Shown in pieces: positions 1-8,063 of a DNA stretch of 64,000 nt. The stretch comes from Paenibacillus sp. FSL R5-0623 (GTDB lineage Bacteria > Bacillota > Bacilli > Paenibacillales > Paenibacillaceae). The notes below the pieces were generated by a model that was not told the origin of the DNA, made no database searches, and worked only from the letters and a program-made list of their open reading frames with translations. Each line of letters starts with the position of its first letter. The first letter of the stretch is position 1. Position numbers and translations under genes: made by a program. The stretch covers positions 5,208,001 through 5,272,000 of the forward strand of contig NZ_CP150233.1 of NCBI RefSeq assembly GCF_037974265.1, given 5' to 3'.

Positions 1-841
1 CACCGGAATCATACTTTTTCTCCGCTTCCGTAGAGTCGAATACGGCAAAATCTTGATTCAGCAGTTTCTCATCGTACAAACGTTTCAGCAGATCCAGCAC
101 CTGCATATATTCCGGTGTCATGAATTCCGGCGTGAAGCTGCCATCATCTTCGACCTTCCACTTGTTAGGTGCACCAAAACTTACGCCAAGGCGTGTCGTG
201 AAGGAATATTGATCCTCATTATATTTTTTGAAAAGCATCAGCCCAAACGTATTATCCTGACCGTCTCCATCCGGATCGGAGGTAGCCAGCGTTTTAATCG
301 TTTCATACCATTCATCCGGTGTCGTTGGCACCTTAAGATTCAGCTTCTCGAACCAGTCCTTGCGATAGATCACTGTAGCCCGCGCAATATCGGAGAAAAC
401 AGGAACCCCATAGATTTTGCCCTCTACCTTGATGTTGTCAAAAAAACGCTCGTTCTGTGCTGACAGATTTTTGTAGTCTTTCAGCAAAGGGCCAACTTCC
501 CAGAATACGTCGTTGCGCATTGCACTGGTCACCGTTGGATTATATTGCACCTTCACAATTTTCGGCATATCACTTGAAGCGATCATCACGTTAATTTTGT
601 CATTGTAGGCCGAAGCCGGAATCCACTGGATATCCAGTTTGGTATTGGTATACGCTTCAATCTTTTGCTGGACCTCATTGCCTTTGCTTGGCACATCACC
701 CACCTGTGCAATGGCTATGGACACATTTTGCACGCCGCCCTCGGCAGCCTGACCCTCGTCTGATCCGCATCCTGCCAGCAAACCTGTCACCAGTGCCAGT
801 GTGCTCAAGACAGCTACGGCTTTCTTTTTTGTTGCTTTCAT
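1..841 (-). CDS. Sugar ABC transporter substrate-binding lipoprotein (C-terminus outside window)
   Basis: Partial gene that runs off the left edge; only about 280 N-terminal residues are visible. It opens with a lysine-rich n-region, a hydrophobic stretch and a lipobox (LLAGC, Cys about residue 24), so it should be a membrane-anchored lipoprotein. The mature part resembles family 1 extracellular solute-binding proteins of the LplA type, with a segment on Asp-rich 'DPDGDGQDNT' typical of Paenibacillus sugar binders. The start ATG is preceded by GGGAGG. It lies last in a minus-strand operon after two permeases, so it is the binding component of a type I carbohydrate importer; an ATPase is not visible and is probably a shared MsmX-type subunit encoded elsewhere. 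The substrate cannot be told from sequence. Confidence 0.88.
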   Translation of the reverse strand, partial: MKATKKKAVAVLSTLALVTGLLAGCGSDEGQAAEGGVQNVSIAIAQVGDVPSKGNEVQQKIEAYTNTKLDIQWIPASAYNDKINVMIASSDMPKIVKVQYNPTVTSAMRNDVFWEVGPLLKDYKNLSAQNERFFDNIKVEGKIYGVPVFSDIARATVIYRKDWFEKLNLKVPTTPDEWYETIKTLATSDPDGDGQDNTFGLMLFKKYNEDQYSFTTRLGVSFGAPNKWKVEDDGSFTPEFMTPEYMQVLDLLKRLYDEKLLNQDFAVFDSTEAEKKYDSG

Positions 842-904
842 AACATGAAAACCTCCCTTTTTTTTATGCAGTCATACTGAACTGACCTTGAACCATCTGA
901 CGAC

Positions 905-1780
905 TCAACCTTTCACCGAACCCAGCATCACTCCTTTTGCAAAGTGCTTTTGCAGGAATGGATATACCAGCATAATCGGAATCGTGGAGAACACGATAAC
1001 TGCCATGCGAATGGTAAGCGGCTGGATCTCGGTCTCTTCGATACTCGTGTCGCCGATTCGGCTCTGTGCCAGAATGACAATCTCACGTAGCCAGACTTGG
1101 ACAGGCCACTTCTCACTATCGTTGATATAGATAACAGCGCTGAAGAAACTGTTCCAGTGGGCCACCGCGTAAAAGAGTGAAAATGTCGCCATGGCTGGCA
1201 TGGACAACGGCAGGACAATCCGGAACAATACGCTGACATCGTTACATCCATCAATTTTGGCTGCATCCTCCAGTTCATCGGGAATGGCTTGGAAGAAGTT
1301 TTTCAGTACAATCAAGTTAAATGCACTAATAGCGGTCGGTAGCATCAGCGACCACAACGTATCCGTCAGGTGCAAGGATTTTACGACAAAGTATGTTGGA
1401 ATCATCCCGCCACTGAAGAGCATCGTGAACAATACACCGAGCAAAATGGGCTGACGTCCACGCAAATATCTTCTGGAGAGCGGATAAGCCATAAGTGACG
1501 TAAACAGCAGGTTAATGAAGGTACCAATCACCGTAATATAGATCGATACACCCAGACTGCGAATCAAGGTATCTGTAGAGAAAATGTAACGGTACGCAGC
1601 CAGAGAGAACTCTTTGGGAAAAAGAATAAATCCTCCCTTAGCCACTTCATGCGGACTGGTAAACGAGACGGCCAAAATATAAATGAACGGGATGACCGTC
1701 ACGATTCCAATCAATAGCAGCAAGCCATGATTGAGAATATCAAAGATCCGGTTGCCCCACGTTTTATCCTGTTGCATCAA
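905..1780 (-). CDS. Carbohydrate ABC transporter permease (LplC/YtcP type)
   Basis: A 291-residue integral membrane protein with about six hydrophobic segments. The cytoplasmic EAA loop that docks the ATPase is visible as DELEDAAKIDGCNDVSVLFR (about residues 190–210). The C-terminus ends in FAKGVMLGSVKG, a recurring ending of the YtcP/LplC permease group. It forms one half of the membrane channel with the permease encoded just upstream, 40 bp away, and precedes the binding lipoprotein gene by about 60 bp, so the three are almost certainly co-transcribed. The family transports mono- or oligosaccharides; the actual substrate is not evident. Confidence 0.9.
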   Translation of the reverse strand: MMQQDKTWGNRIFDILNHGLLLLIGIVTVIPFIYILAVSFTSPHEVAKGGFILFPKEFSLAAYRYIFSTDTLIRSLGVSIYITVIGTFINLLFTSLMAYPLSRRYLRGRQPILLGVLFTMLFSGGMIPTYFVVKSLHLTDTLWSLMLPTAISAFNLIVLKNFFQAIPDELEDAAKIDGCNDVSVLFRIVLPLSMPAMATFSLFYAVAHWNSFFSAVIYINDSEKWPVQVWLREIVILAQSRIGDTSIEETEIQPLTIRMAVIVFSTIPIMLVYPFLQKHFAKGVMLGSVKG

Positions 1781-1820
1781 TGTTCACTCCTATCTGGTGA
1801 AGAACGTCTGCACCCGAGGG

Positions 1821-2774
1821 TTAGTAGACGCCTTCCTCCCCGAATTTTTTGGCCATTGTATTGGCACCAAGGACAAGCGCCAGCCCGACAACCGATTTGA
1901 ACAACCCGACAGCAGCACTATAACTGTACTGTGCCTGTGTAAGACCCTTCGTGTACACGTAGGTATCAAATACCTCGCCCACATCCCGGTTCGTCGGAGT
2001 CAGCATCAGGAAGATCTGTTCAAAGCCTGTATCCAGGAAATTGCCCAGACGCAGAATGAGCAAAATGACGATTGTACTGCGAATGGCCGGCAGCGTAATG
2101 TGCCATGTTTGGCGCCAGCGATTGGCACCATCAATCCGTGCAGCTTCATAGAGCTGTGTATCCACACCGGAAAGTGCAGCCAGGAAGATAATTGTGCCCC
2201 AACCGACCTCTTTCCAGATGGATTGTCCGACAATCATCGTTCGGAACCAACCAGGTTCAAGCAGGAACGCCACTTTTTGTCCTGTCAGGTTATAGAGCAA
2301 TTCATTAATCGCACCACCCTCGGTTGTGAACAGCATGTAGAACACACCAACAACAACAACCCAGGAAACAAAGTGTGGAACATAAACAAGCGTTTGTACA
2401 AAGCGTTTGAACCGTTCACGGCGAACTTCATTCATCATGAGTGCCAGTACAATCGGTAGTGGGAAAAAGAACACAATGTTATAAATGGCTAGTAAAAACG
2501 TATTCCGAAATAATGTCCAGAACTGCGGTTCTCCGAAGAAACGTTGGAAATGTTTGAAGCCTACCCATTCACTCCCCAAGATCCCCTTGTAAGGGGTGTA
2601 ATCCTGAAAAGCCATCGTGATGCCATACATGGGTATGTATTTGAAAATAACAAAGTAAAGCACACCCGGTATTAACATGATATACAGCCACCGGTTTTTG
2701 ATAATGTCTCTCCACAGCAGGTTTTTGTCACTGCGGGTAGCGGGCCGTGTTTGAGCCGCCGTTTCGGCTTTCAT
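1821..2774 (-). CDS. Carbohydrate ABC transporter permease (LplB type)
   Basis: Membrane permease of 317 residues. I place the start at the ATG reading MKAETAAQ because GGGGAGGAAG sits 5–6 bases upstream; a longer reading frame adds 14 residues with no ribosome site. The ATG-proximal hydrophilic segment is followed by a first membrane helix (WLYIMLIPGVLYFVIF) and further helices. The EAA loop reads YEAARIDGANRWRQTWHITLP, typical of LplB/YtcP-partner permeases. It is the first gene of the importer operon and pairs with the next permease as a heterodimeric channel. A perfect CcpA site lies directly in front of its ribosome site, which suggests carbon catabolite repression of the whole operon. 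Confidence 0.9.
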   Translation of the reverse strand: MKAETAAQTRPATRSDKNLLWRDIIKNRWLYIMLIPGVLYFVIFKYIPMYGITMAFQDYTPYKGILGSEWVGFKHFQRFFGEPQFWTLFRNTFLLAIYNIVFFFPLPIVLALMMNEVRRERFKRFVQTLVYVPHFVSWVVVVGVFYMLFTTEGGAINELLYNLTGQKVAFLLEPGWFRTMIVGQSIWKEVGWGTIIFLAALSGVDTQLYEAARIDGANRWRQTWHITLPAIRSTIVILLILRLGNFLDTGFEQIFLMLTPTNRDVGEVFDTYVYTKGLTQAQYSYSAAVGLFKSVVGLALVLGANTMAKKFGEEGVY

Positions 2775-2792
2775 ATTGTCTTCCTCCCCACA

Positions 2793-2807
2793 TTGGAAAC
2801 GATTACA
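2793..2807 (-). promoter_or_regulatory. cre (CcpA) operator of the ABC importer operon
   Basis: TTGGAAACGATTACA matches the Bacillus cre consensus WTGNAARCGNWWWCA at every position. It lies immediately upstream of the permease ribosome site, about 18 bp before the ATG, so it must be downstream of the promoter. Cre sites placed there usually act as transcription road-blocks. Binding is inferred from the match. Confidence 0.7.
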
Positions 2808-3017
2808 AAAGATCACTTCCTGAATTCATGTCTTCATTGTGGAGGATAAACGAATGACTGGCTATCGTCTCGTTTTAGCCTTTTATTTTTCCTTATGTAG
2901 CAAGGGTTTATCTCATTTCCCTCACAGAATCTAAAGGCATAATGAACTGCTTTCAACCTCCATATTCCTGTCTTAACTTCATGGAGAAAAGCAGTCTTCT
3001 TCCTTGTTCTGGACATG

Positions 3018-3050
3018 AAAAAGCCTGCCTCCCATGGCTGGCAGAGCAGG
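3018..3050 (-). terminator. Intrinsic terminator after the AraC-type regulator
   Basis: On the minus strand CCTGC pairs with GCAGG (an alternative inner stem is CTGCC/GGCAG), followed by five T. It lies 7 bases beyond the regulator's stop codon and separates the regulator from the importer operon, which therefore needs its own promoter in the following 230 bp. I see no convincing sigma-A promoter there. Confidence 0.6.
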
Positions 3051-3056
3051 TTTGTT

Positions 3057-5393
3057 TTATCGCTGCTGCTCCCGGTACTTGCCGGGGGTTGTTCCTGTGA
3101 TTTTGCGAAACGTACGGATAAATGCGGTTGGATTGGTATAGTTTAATTTCTCGGCAATCTCCGATATTTTAAGATTCGTTGTTTGCAGCCAAGTCTTCGC
3201 TTTTTCCATACGATACTCTGCCAGATATTCCGTAAAATTGACTCCAGCTTCCTTCTTGAATACCCGACTCAGGTAGACAGGGTGAAAATTAAGCTCTGCG
3301 GCACAAGCCTCCAGCGACAATTCACGATCATAACGTTCCTCGATCAAACGAATCATACGTCTTGCAATATTCATGTATTGGGATTCTTCCTGTTCTCGCC
3401 AGAAACGGATGACAGGCAGGAACAGCCGCTTGCGGAACCAATTGGTCATTTCGTCCAATGTGGACAACTTCAGCAAATGTGACATGGATGCTTTTTCACC
3501 CAGTACTTCGGCTACATCCCCACCTTGCTCCTGCACAAGCTGATATACACGAGACAATAACTGAACCATAATGACGGGGTATTCACTGAAATGAAGCTTT
3601 TTGTCTGCAAGCAATCCCAAATATTGCTTAAAATAGGCGTCAGTCTTTTCTTCATCTCCTTGCTTGAGCGCAGAAGCGAGCTGATCCTCAATCATGCGTA
3701 GTTGGGTATACAATGCGGCCTCCATCTGACCACGTGGCTGAATATCCTCGTAATGCAAAATAATACGGCTGCCCAGACTGACCCGACCTTGCAGAGCCTC
3801 GCGGCTCTCCTGAACCGCTCTTGGCGTATCGCCGATACAAGCGTAGGAACGGCTGATGCCGATACTTACGGGCAGATTCAGATAGGTTACGACACGTTCA
3901 CGAATCCAGTCTGCCTGGGTATGCATCCATTCCTTCAGCTGCACCTCATCCCTCAGTTCGGAGGCAAGAACGGTAACCTGAGCATCATCCAGCATGACCG
4001 GGGTGAACCGAACTGCCGAAGGGAGTAGCTCACCTACCATATTATTGACAGCAAACAGCAGCAGATCGCGATCCTGTTCCTCATATCGGGTCCCTTCCAA
4101 GGTATCGATCTGGAGCATGAGTACACCAAGACTTGCCCACCCTGTCGGGAAATCGTACAATTCTCCCTGATATCTGAAATCTTCTTCCGAGATTTTGCCT
4201 GTCAGCAATTTGGTCATAAAAAACTCCTGGAGGTGCACATGCTGCCCCTTCATCTGCTCACGCATCGTTTTCTCCGAGCTGAACAAGGTTGACAATTGCT
4301 CCTCAATATAGATAAATTCATCCTGTCGGCGTCCTGACGGAGCAACTGGGGAATCCAACCCCTTCGTAAATTGCAGCAGTCTGGAGATCGGTGAGTACAT
4401 CCGCCGACTGCCGTATATGGCGAACAATCCCGTTACACATAACATGACCAGTGTAGCGATCCCGGTAACCAATGCAATTTTCTGTGACTGGGCCGTAATC
4501 TGTCCAAGAGATACAACGGACACGTATAACCAGCCATTGAGCGGAGATTGCCTATAGCTAACCGCCACCTGATTACCTTCCACCTCCGCACTGAAGAAAC
4601 CCTCTGGCTGGCCCGTCGTTTGCACCATTTCCTGGATTTCCTTATTCAGCCCGTCATATTTCCCGCCTTGCTGCATATCGTTCAGAAAATACTTCTGCTC
4701 CCGATCCAGAACGTACATATCTCCAGAATTCGTATTTCGGCTTAAGTATGTACTCAGTTCCGTATCGGCGATATCAATCACAAGAAATCCCTTTGGTTTC
4801 ACATTGGTTGGTATCATCGGGATTTTGAATACCATACTGACCACATTATCCGATGATATAAGAGCAGGTGCCTGTTCGGGTGTTAGTTCACCCATACCTG
4901 CTGACACAGGTACACTTTCTTTGGCTGAACTGGCATTCTGAGTGACCCAGAACAGGCTGTTGGTATAACTTAGGTAGGAGCCAATTCGGTCTCGAATACT
5001 GAAATCATCCAATTTGCCAAAAGAACGCATCGACACGACCCAATCTTCATCCAGATTAACCAGATAGGCTTGGTCAATGTTCGTAACCGCTTGCAAGTTG
5101 TTAAAACCGGAGGTCAGATCACGAATCTCCTGAAACTCGCTGCTGTCTAGTGGTTTCTTCATCGCCTGTAGTACCAAGGGAGAATTAACATACTGGATGG
5201 ATGATAATTGCAGGCTGCGCAGAACTTGTTCTACTCTCATTTGGGTCTGATGCAATATCTGAAGATTGCTCTCACGCACTTTCTGTTCAATGTCACGTGA
5301 TGCAATCGTATACGAGACCGAACCAATAACAATGACCGGAAGGGCTCCGAGGATCAGGGTAAAGCAGAGCAAACGCAGTAAATACTTCGGCAA
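3057..5393 (-). CDS. Membrane-anchored AraC-family regulator with extracellular sensor
   Basis: About 778 residues. Order: N-terminal membrane helix, about 270-residue extracellular Cache-like region, second helix (TGIATLVMLCVTGLFAIYG), a HAMP-like linker, a cytoplasmic middle part and a C-terminal AraC/XylS double helix-turn-helix of about 105 residues (LSLEACAAELNFHPVYLSRVFKK and ISEIAEKLNYTNPTAFIRTFRK). This one-protein sensor-regulator layout is common beside LplAB-type sugar importers in Paenibacillus. It is adjacent to and on the same strand as such an importer, so it probably senses a sugar and activates that operon. Start choice: AAAGGAGG abuts an ATG with no spacing, so the TTG nine bases on, three codons later, is preferred; the ATG form would end at 5402. 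Confidence 0.85.
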   Translation of the reverse strand: MPKYLLRLLCFTLILGALPVIVIGSVSYTIASRDIEQKVRESNLQILHQTQMRVEQVLRSLQLSSIQYVNSPLVLQAMKKPLDSSEFQEIRDLTSGFNNLQAVTNIDQAYLVNLDEDWVVSMRSFGKLDDFSIRDRIGSYLSYTNSLFWVTQNASSAKESVPVSAGMGELTPEQAPALISSDNVVSMVFKIPMIPTNVKPKGFLVIDIADTELSTYLSRNTNSGDMYVLDREQKYFLNDMQQGGKYDGLNKEIQEMVQTTGQPEGFFSAEVEGNQVAVSYRQSPLNGWLYVSVVSLGQITAQSQKIALVTGIATLVMLCVTGLFAIYGSRRMYSPISRLLQFTKGLDSPVAPSGRRQDEFIYIEEQLSTLFSSEKTMREQMKGQHVHLQEFFMTKLLTGKISEEDFRYQGELYDFPTGWASLGVLMLQIDTLEGTRYEEQDRDLLLFAVNNMVGELLPSAVRFTPVMLDDAQVTVLASELRDEVQLKEWMHTQADWIRERVVTYLNLPVSIGISRSYACIGDTPRAVQESREALQGRVSLGSRIILHYEDIQPRGQMEAALYTQLRMIEDQLASALKQGDEEKTDAYFKQYLGLLADKKLHFSEYPVIMVQLLSRVYQLVQEQGGDVAEVLGEKASMSHLLKLSTLDEMTNWFRKRLFLPVIRFWREQEESQYMNIARRMIRLIEERYDRELSLEACAAELNFHPVYLSRVFKKEAGVNFTEYLAEYRMEKAKTWLQTTNLKISEIAEKLNYTNPTAFIRTFRKITGTTPGKYREQQR

Positions 5394-5428
5394 GAAGAGC
5401 ATCCTCCTTTATACGTATGTTTATTAAA

Positions 5429-5443
5429 ATAAATCGCTTTCAT
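5429..5443 (-). promoter_or_regulatory. cre-like site upstream of the AraC-type regulator
   Basis: ATGAAAGCGATTTAT on the minus strand matches the cre consensus at 13 of 15 positions, failing only at the last two. It lies about 30 bp in front of the regulator's ribosome site. Together with the perfect cre before the permease gene it suggests that both the sensor and the importer are under CcpA control, but this copy is weaker. Confidence 0.3.
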
Positions 5444-5509
5444 TGGATTAATTTACTATTGTTATTTTAAAACCCATTCTTATTCAAGTCCACTCATTTA
5501 TTCTAAAGG

Positions 5510-5539
5510 TTGACTTCAAACCAATTTCCAGTTTATATT
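5510..5539 (+). promoter_or_regulatory. Sigma-A promoter of the mutS2-like leader
   Basis: TTGACT, an 18-base spacer and TATATT. Transcription would start near 5546, only about 30 bases before the leader-peptide ATG, giving a 5' untranslated leader of about 375 nt before the MutS2-like gene. Confidence 0.6.
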
Positions 5540-5574
5540 GGTTGCATATTCCTCAATCAAAGGAGAGATTTTTA

Positions 5575-5598
5575 ATGTCGGTGAATGTTCTTAACTAA
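5575..5598 (+). CDS. Seven-codon leader peptide (MSVNVLN) of the mutS2-like gene
   Basis: A very short open frame, ATG to TAA, reading MSVNVLN. It has a good ribosome site (AAAGGAGAGA, 7 bases before ATG) that resembles the ribosome site of the downstream MutS2-like gene. Its last four codons including the stop (GTTCTTAACTAA) are the exact reverse complement of 5687–5698. Placing the coding part of a leader peptide in one arm of a long-range stem followed by a terminator is the hallmark of translation-controlled attenuators, such as erm and ABC-F resistance leaders. I do not recognise this peptide. Its role as a stall sensor is inference. Confidence 0.6.
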   Translation: MSVNVLN

Positions 5599-5760
5599 CC
5601 AAGTTTCATATTCAGGAGTTTGGCCTTTCATTGCGCTTGTGCCCATATGGCATACGTGTATTTCATGATGCGCCAGATCCCTGTACTTAGTTAAGAACAG
5701 CGGATATCATAAATCGCCTCCGGGATTGTAATTGTCCGGGTCTATTTCCGCGCTGAGTTC
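5586..5760 (+). promoter_or_regulatory. Putative translation-coupled transcription attenuator
   Basis: Arm 1 (5586–5598, leader codons 5 to stop) pairs perfectly over 13 bp with arm 2 (5687–5699). Arm 2 can instead pair with the first terminator: GAAC 5695–5698 with GTTC 5757–5760, AGC 5699–5701 with GCT 5752–5754, and GGA 5702–5704 with TCC 5747–5749. That makes 10 bp with two 2-base bulges and removes the terminator's 5' arm. The two folds exclude each other. A ribosome stalled in the leader ORF would mask arm 1, free arm 2 and allow read-through. Structures were found by hand. Confidence 0.5.
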
Positions 5761-5774
5761 AGCGCGGATTTTTT
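5748..5774 (+). terminator. Attenuator terminator 1 (mutS2-like leader)
   Basis: Nine-base-pair GC-rich stem CCGCGCTGA/TCAGCGCGG followed by A and six T. It stands inside the leader of the MutS2-like gene, not behind any gene, so it should stop transcription before the coding region unless opened. Confidence 0.85.
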
Positions 5775-5814
5775 AATATAGACCTGTAGTGGACACTGCT
5801 TTCCCATACGTTTA

Positions 5815-5852
5815 GGGCGGAGAATGACGTTTGTTCATTCTCCGCCCTTTTT
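5815..5852 (+). terminator. Attenuator terminator 2 (mutS2-like leader)
   Basis: Thirteen-base-pair perfect stem GGGCGGAGAATGA/TCATTCTCCGCCC with a 7-base loop and five T. It is a second strong terminator between the promoter and the MutS2-like gene, 68 bases before its ATG. Two tandem terminators imply very low basal expression. Confidence 0.85.
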
Positions 5853-5920
5853 GCGTTTTCCAGGAATATGTTTCAGCGCGTCAACTGAAATCCCAATTCA
5901 AATTCAAGGAGAGATTACGC

Positions 5921-7924
5921 ATGAATGAGAACACATTAAACAGTTTGGGCTATCCACAAATTCAAAAAAACGTTGCAGACTGCGCCCTGTCTTATCTGGG
6001 CAAACGTTATGCCAGAGAACTAAAACCGATGGCAGATGCTCACCTGATTCAGATTCGCCTGGAAGAAACAGCAGAAGCAGCTGCGTTGATTCGCTTCGGG
6101 GCCAGTATCCCCCTCCCTTCACTCGACGGAATGGAAACCATTATGGATCTGCTCGGCACCGGTTATCTATTCAGTGAACGCGACTTCAGTCATCTAGCTC
6201 AGTTCCTGCGGAGCTGTGCACAACTTATGAAATACATGGAGGGAAAATCCGGGGCTGCTCCCACCGTCAGTCGTTATGCAGCATCCATGATTCTGATCGA
6301 ACCTTTGCTGAGTGAGATTGAGCGTTGCATCCATAGTGGACGCATTCAGGATCAGGCGAGTAAGGAACTGATTCGAATTCGTAAAAAAATAACGGTTAAT
6401 GCGGAACGCATGAAACGAAAGCTTGATTCTCTGGTGAGTAAACATCGCTCCATTATGCAGGAACATGTCATCAGCCAACGGGGAGGAAGAACGGTTCTGC
6501 CCATTAAGAAAGAGTTCCGTAAACAGGTGAAAGGCAGTGTGCTGGATGAATCCGGGAGCGGGCAAACCGTATATGTTGAACCTGTTGAGTTAGTAACTCT
6601 GCAGATGGAATTGGCCGCTCTGCAAGCGGAGGAGTCCCGAGAGGAGATGAGGATTCTCGGTGATTTAACCTCCCTGGCCGAATCATATAACCGTGAAATC
6701 GCCCTGAACACCGAAACGGTAGGTGTATTGGACTTCCTGTTTGCCAAAGCCAAATATGCGGCCACCTTGGATGGACGTACCGTTCGAGTCAATACTCAGG
6801 GCCACATCAGCCTTCAACGTGCACGTCATCCGTTCATGGGTTCTTCCATGGTTCCCCTTGATTTTGCCATTGGCAAAACGTACTCGTCGCTCATTATTAC
6901 TGGCCCCAATACCGGGGGTAAAACGGTCGCACTCAAAACACTTGGTTTGTTAACCTTGATGATGCAATCCGGTTTGCTTATTCCGGTCGAGGAAGGTGGC
7001 GAGATGGCTGTTTATAACGAGGTAGCGGTCGATATTGGTGACGGACAGAGTATGGAACAAGCGCTCAGTACATTTTCCGCACACATTCGCAATATGATTG
7101 GCATACTGGAACAGGCCAATACATCAACTCTTGTGCTCATTGATGAGATGGCTTCCGGCACAGATCCCGGTGAAGGTGTTGGACTTTCTATCGCCATGCT
7201 GGAGGAACTTCACAGCCGCGGAGCAACCGTTGTGGCGACAACACATTTTGGTGAGATCAAACATTTTGCAGCTGCCACCCCAGGATTTGAAAATGCCCGC
7301 ATGGAATTTGACACCGTTTCTCTCCAGCCACTGTATCGATTGCGTATCGGAGAAGCTGGTGAGAGTTATGCTTACTCCATCGCATTAAAGCTGGGCATGC
7401 CACAGCGAATTATCGAGCGATCCAAGTCCCTGTCCGATCAAAGTAGCTCGAGAGATCGTACATTCGTGTTTACGTCACCTCCTTTGGAAACTCCGGTCCT
7501 AAAGCCTGATCGTCCCGTTACAGGAGCAAACGACCCAGCAGAGTTGTCCAAGCGAAATACGTTTAACCAATCAAAGGATTCCACCAGTTTCCACAAAAAG
7601 ACAACAACCAGAGCGTCAGATTCTCCTGCCCCTGCAAAACCTTTTCGCAAAGGGGATCGGGTGTATGCGGCCTATCTCAATCAGTCGGGCATCGTCTGTG
7701 ATGTGGAGGATAGCCGGGGAAATATCGGAGTCATGTTGAGAGGGCGCAAGGTCAAAATCCATAAAAAACGCCTGACCCTGCATATATCTGCTGATGAACT
7801 TTATCCGGGCGACGACTACGATCTGGACATCGTGATTGAGACAAAAGAAAACCGCAAGAAGCGTAAACTAATGGGACGCAAGCATGTGGAAGGCCTACAG
7901 ATCGAATTACCGCCTGAAGAATAG
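5921..7924 (+). CDS. MutS2-like ATPase lacking the Smr domain
   Basis: Protein of 667 residues. Start chosen at MNENTLNSLG, which has AAGGAGAG 7 bases upstream; the frame extends further 5' but only through the leader terminator. Residues about 1–310 are the MutS2 core and clamp. The ABC-type ATPase follows with Walker A GPNTGGKT (about 328–335), signature STFSAHIRNM, and Walker B LVLIDEMASGTDP (about 404–416). A basic KOW-like segment lies near residue 575–625. MutS2 proteins (B. subtilis 785 aa) normally end in an Smr nuclease domain; this one stops before it. B. subtilis MutS2 (RqcU) splits collided ribosomes, so a ribosome-rescue or antibiotic-tolerance role is plausible, helped by the attenuator. 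A small CWC gene follows 139 bp downstream. Confidence 0.85.
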   Translation: MNENTLNSLGYPQIQKNVADCALSYLGKRYARELKPMADAHLIQIRLEETAEAAALIRFGASIPLPSLDGMETIMDLLGTGYLFSERDFSHLAQFLRSCAQLMKYMEGKSGAAPTVSRYAASMILIEPLLSEIERCIHSGRIQDQASKELIRIRKKITVNAERMKRKLDSLVSKHRSIMQEHVISQRGGRTVLPIKKEFRKQVKGSVLDESGSGQTVYVEPVELVTLQMELAALQAEESREEMRILGDLTSLAESYNREIALNTETVGVLDFLFAKAKYAATLDGRTVRVNTQGHISLQRARHPFMGSSMVPLDFAIGKTYSSLIITGPNTGGKTVALKTLGLLTLMMQSGLLIPVEEGGEMAVYNEVAVDIGDGQSMEQALSTFSAHIRNMIGILEQANTSTLVLIDEMASGTDPGEGVGLSIAMLEELHSRGATVVATTHFGEIKHFAAATPGFENARMEFDTVSLQPLYRLRIGEAGESYAYSIALKLGMPQRIIERSKSLSDQSSSRDRTFVFTSPPLETPVLKPDRPVTGANDPAELSKRNTFNQSKDSTSFHKKTTTRASDSPAPAKPFRKGDRVYAAYLNQSGIVCDVEDSRGNIGVMLRGRKVKIHKKRLTLHISADELYPGDDYDLDIVIETKENRKKRKLMGRKHVEGLQIELPPEE

Positions 7925-7998
7925 CCGATGGGAGAAACAGATGTGGTGAACTGGAAGTCATATATACACAGTGAAATCCATAATCACAAGCACATTTC

Positions 7999-8007
7999 TG
8001 TTATACT
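7999..8007 (+). promoter_or_regulatory. Possible extended -10 promoter for the CWC protein gene
   Basis: TGTTATACT is an exact extended -10 element (TGn plus TATACT), about 57 bp before the CWC ATG. No -35 of note is visible. It would let the small gene be expressed apart from the attenuated MutS2-like gene. Confidence 0.4.
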
Positions 8008-8063
8008 GGGACCAGTATGTTCAACTTCAGCTCGTAGCTATTGTACAGGGAGGGAAGAACCGA

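Noticed and set aside
1731..2459. A 242-codon open frame on the plus strand across the permease genes
   Set aside because: It is antisense to the clear permease reading frames with conserved EAA loops, and its own product has no signature or ribosome site.
2834..3016. A 60-codon minus-strand frame between the AraC regulator terminator and the permease gene
   Set aside because: It starts inside a terminator region, has no ribosome site and no resemblance to any family; it most likely is the untranslated leader of the importer operon.
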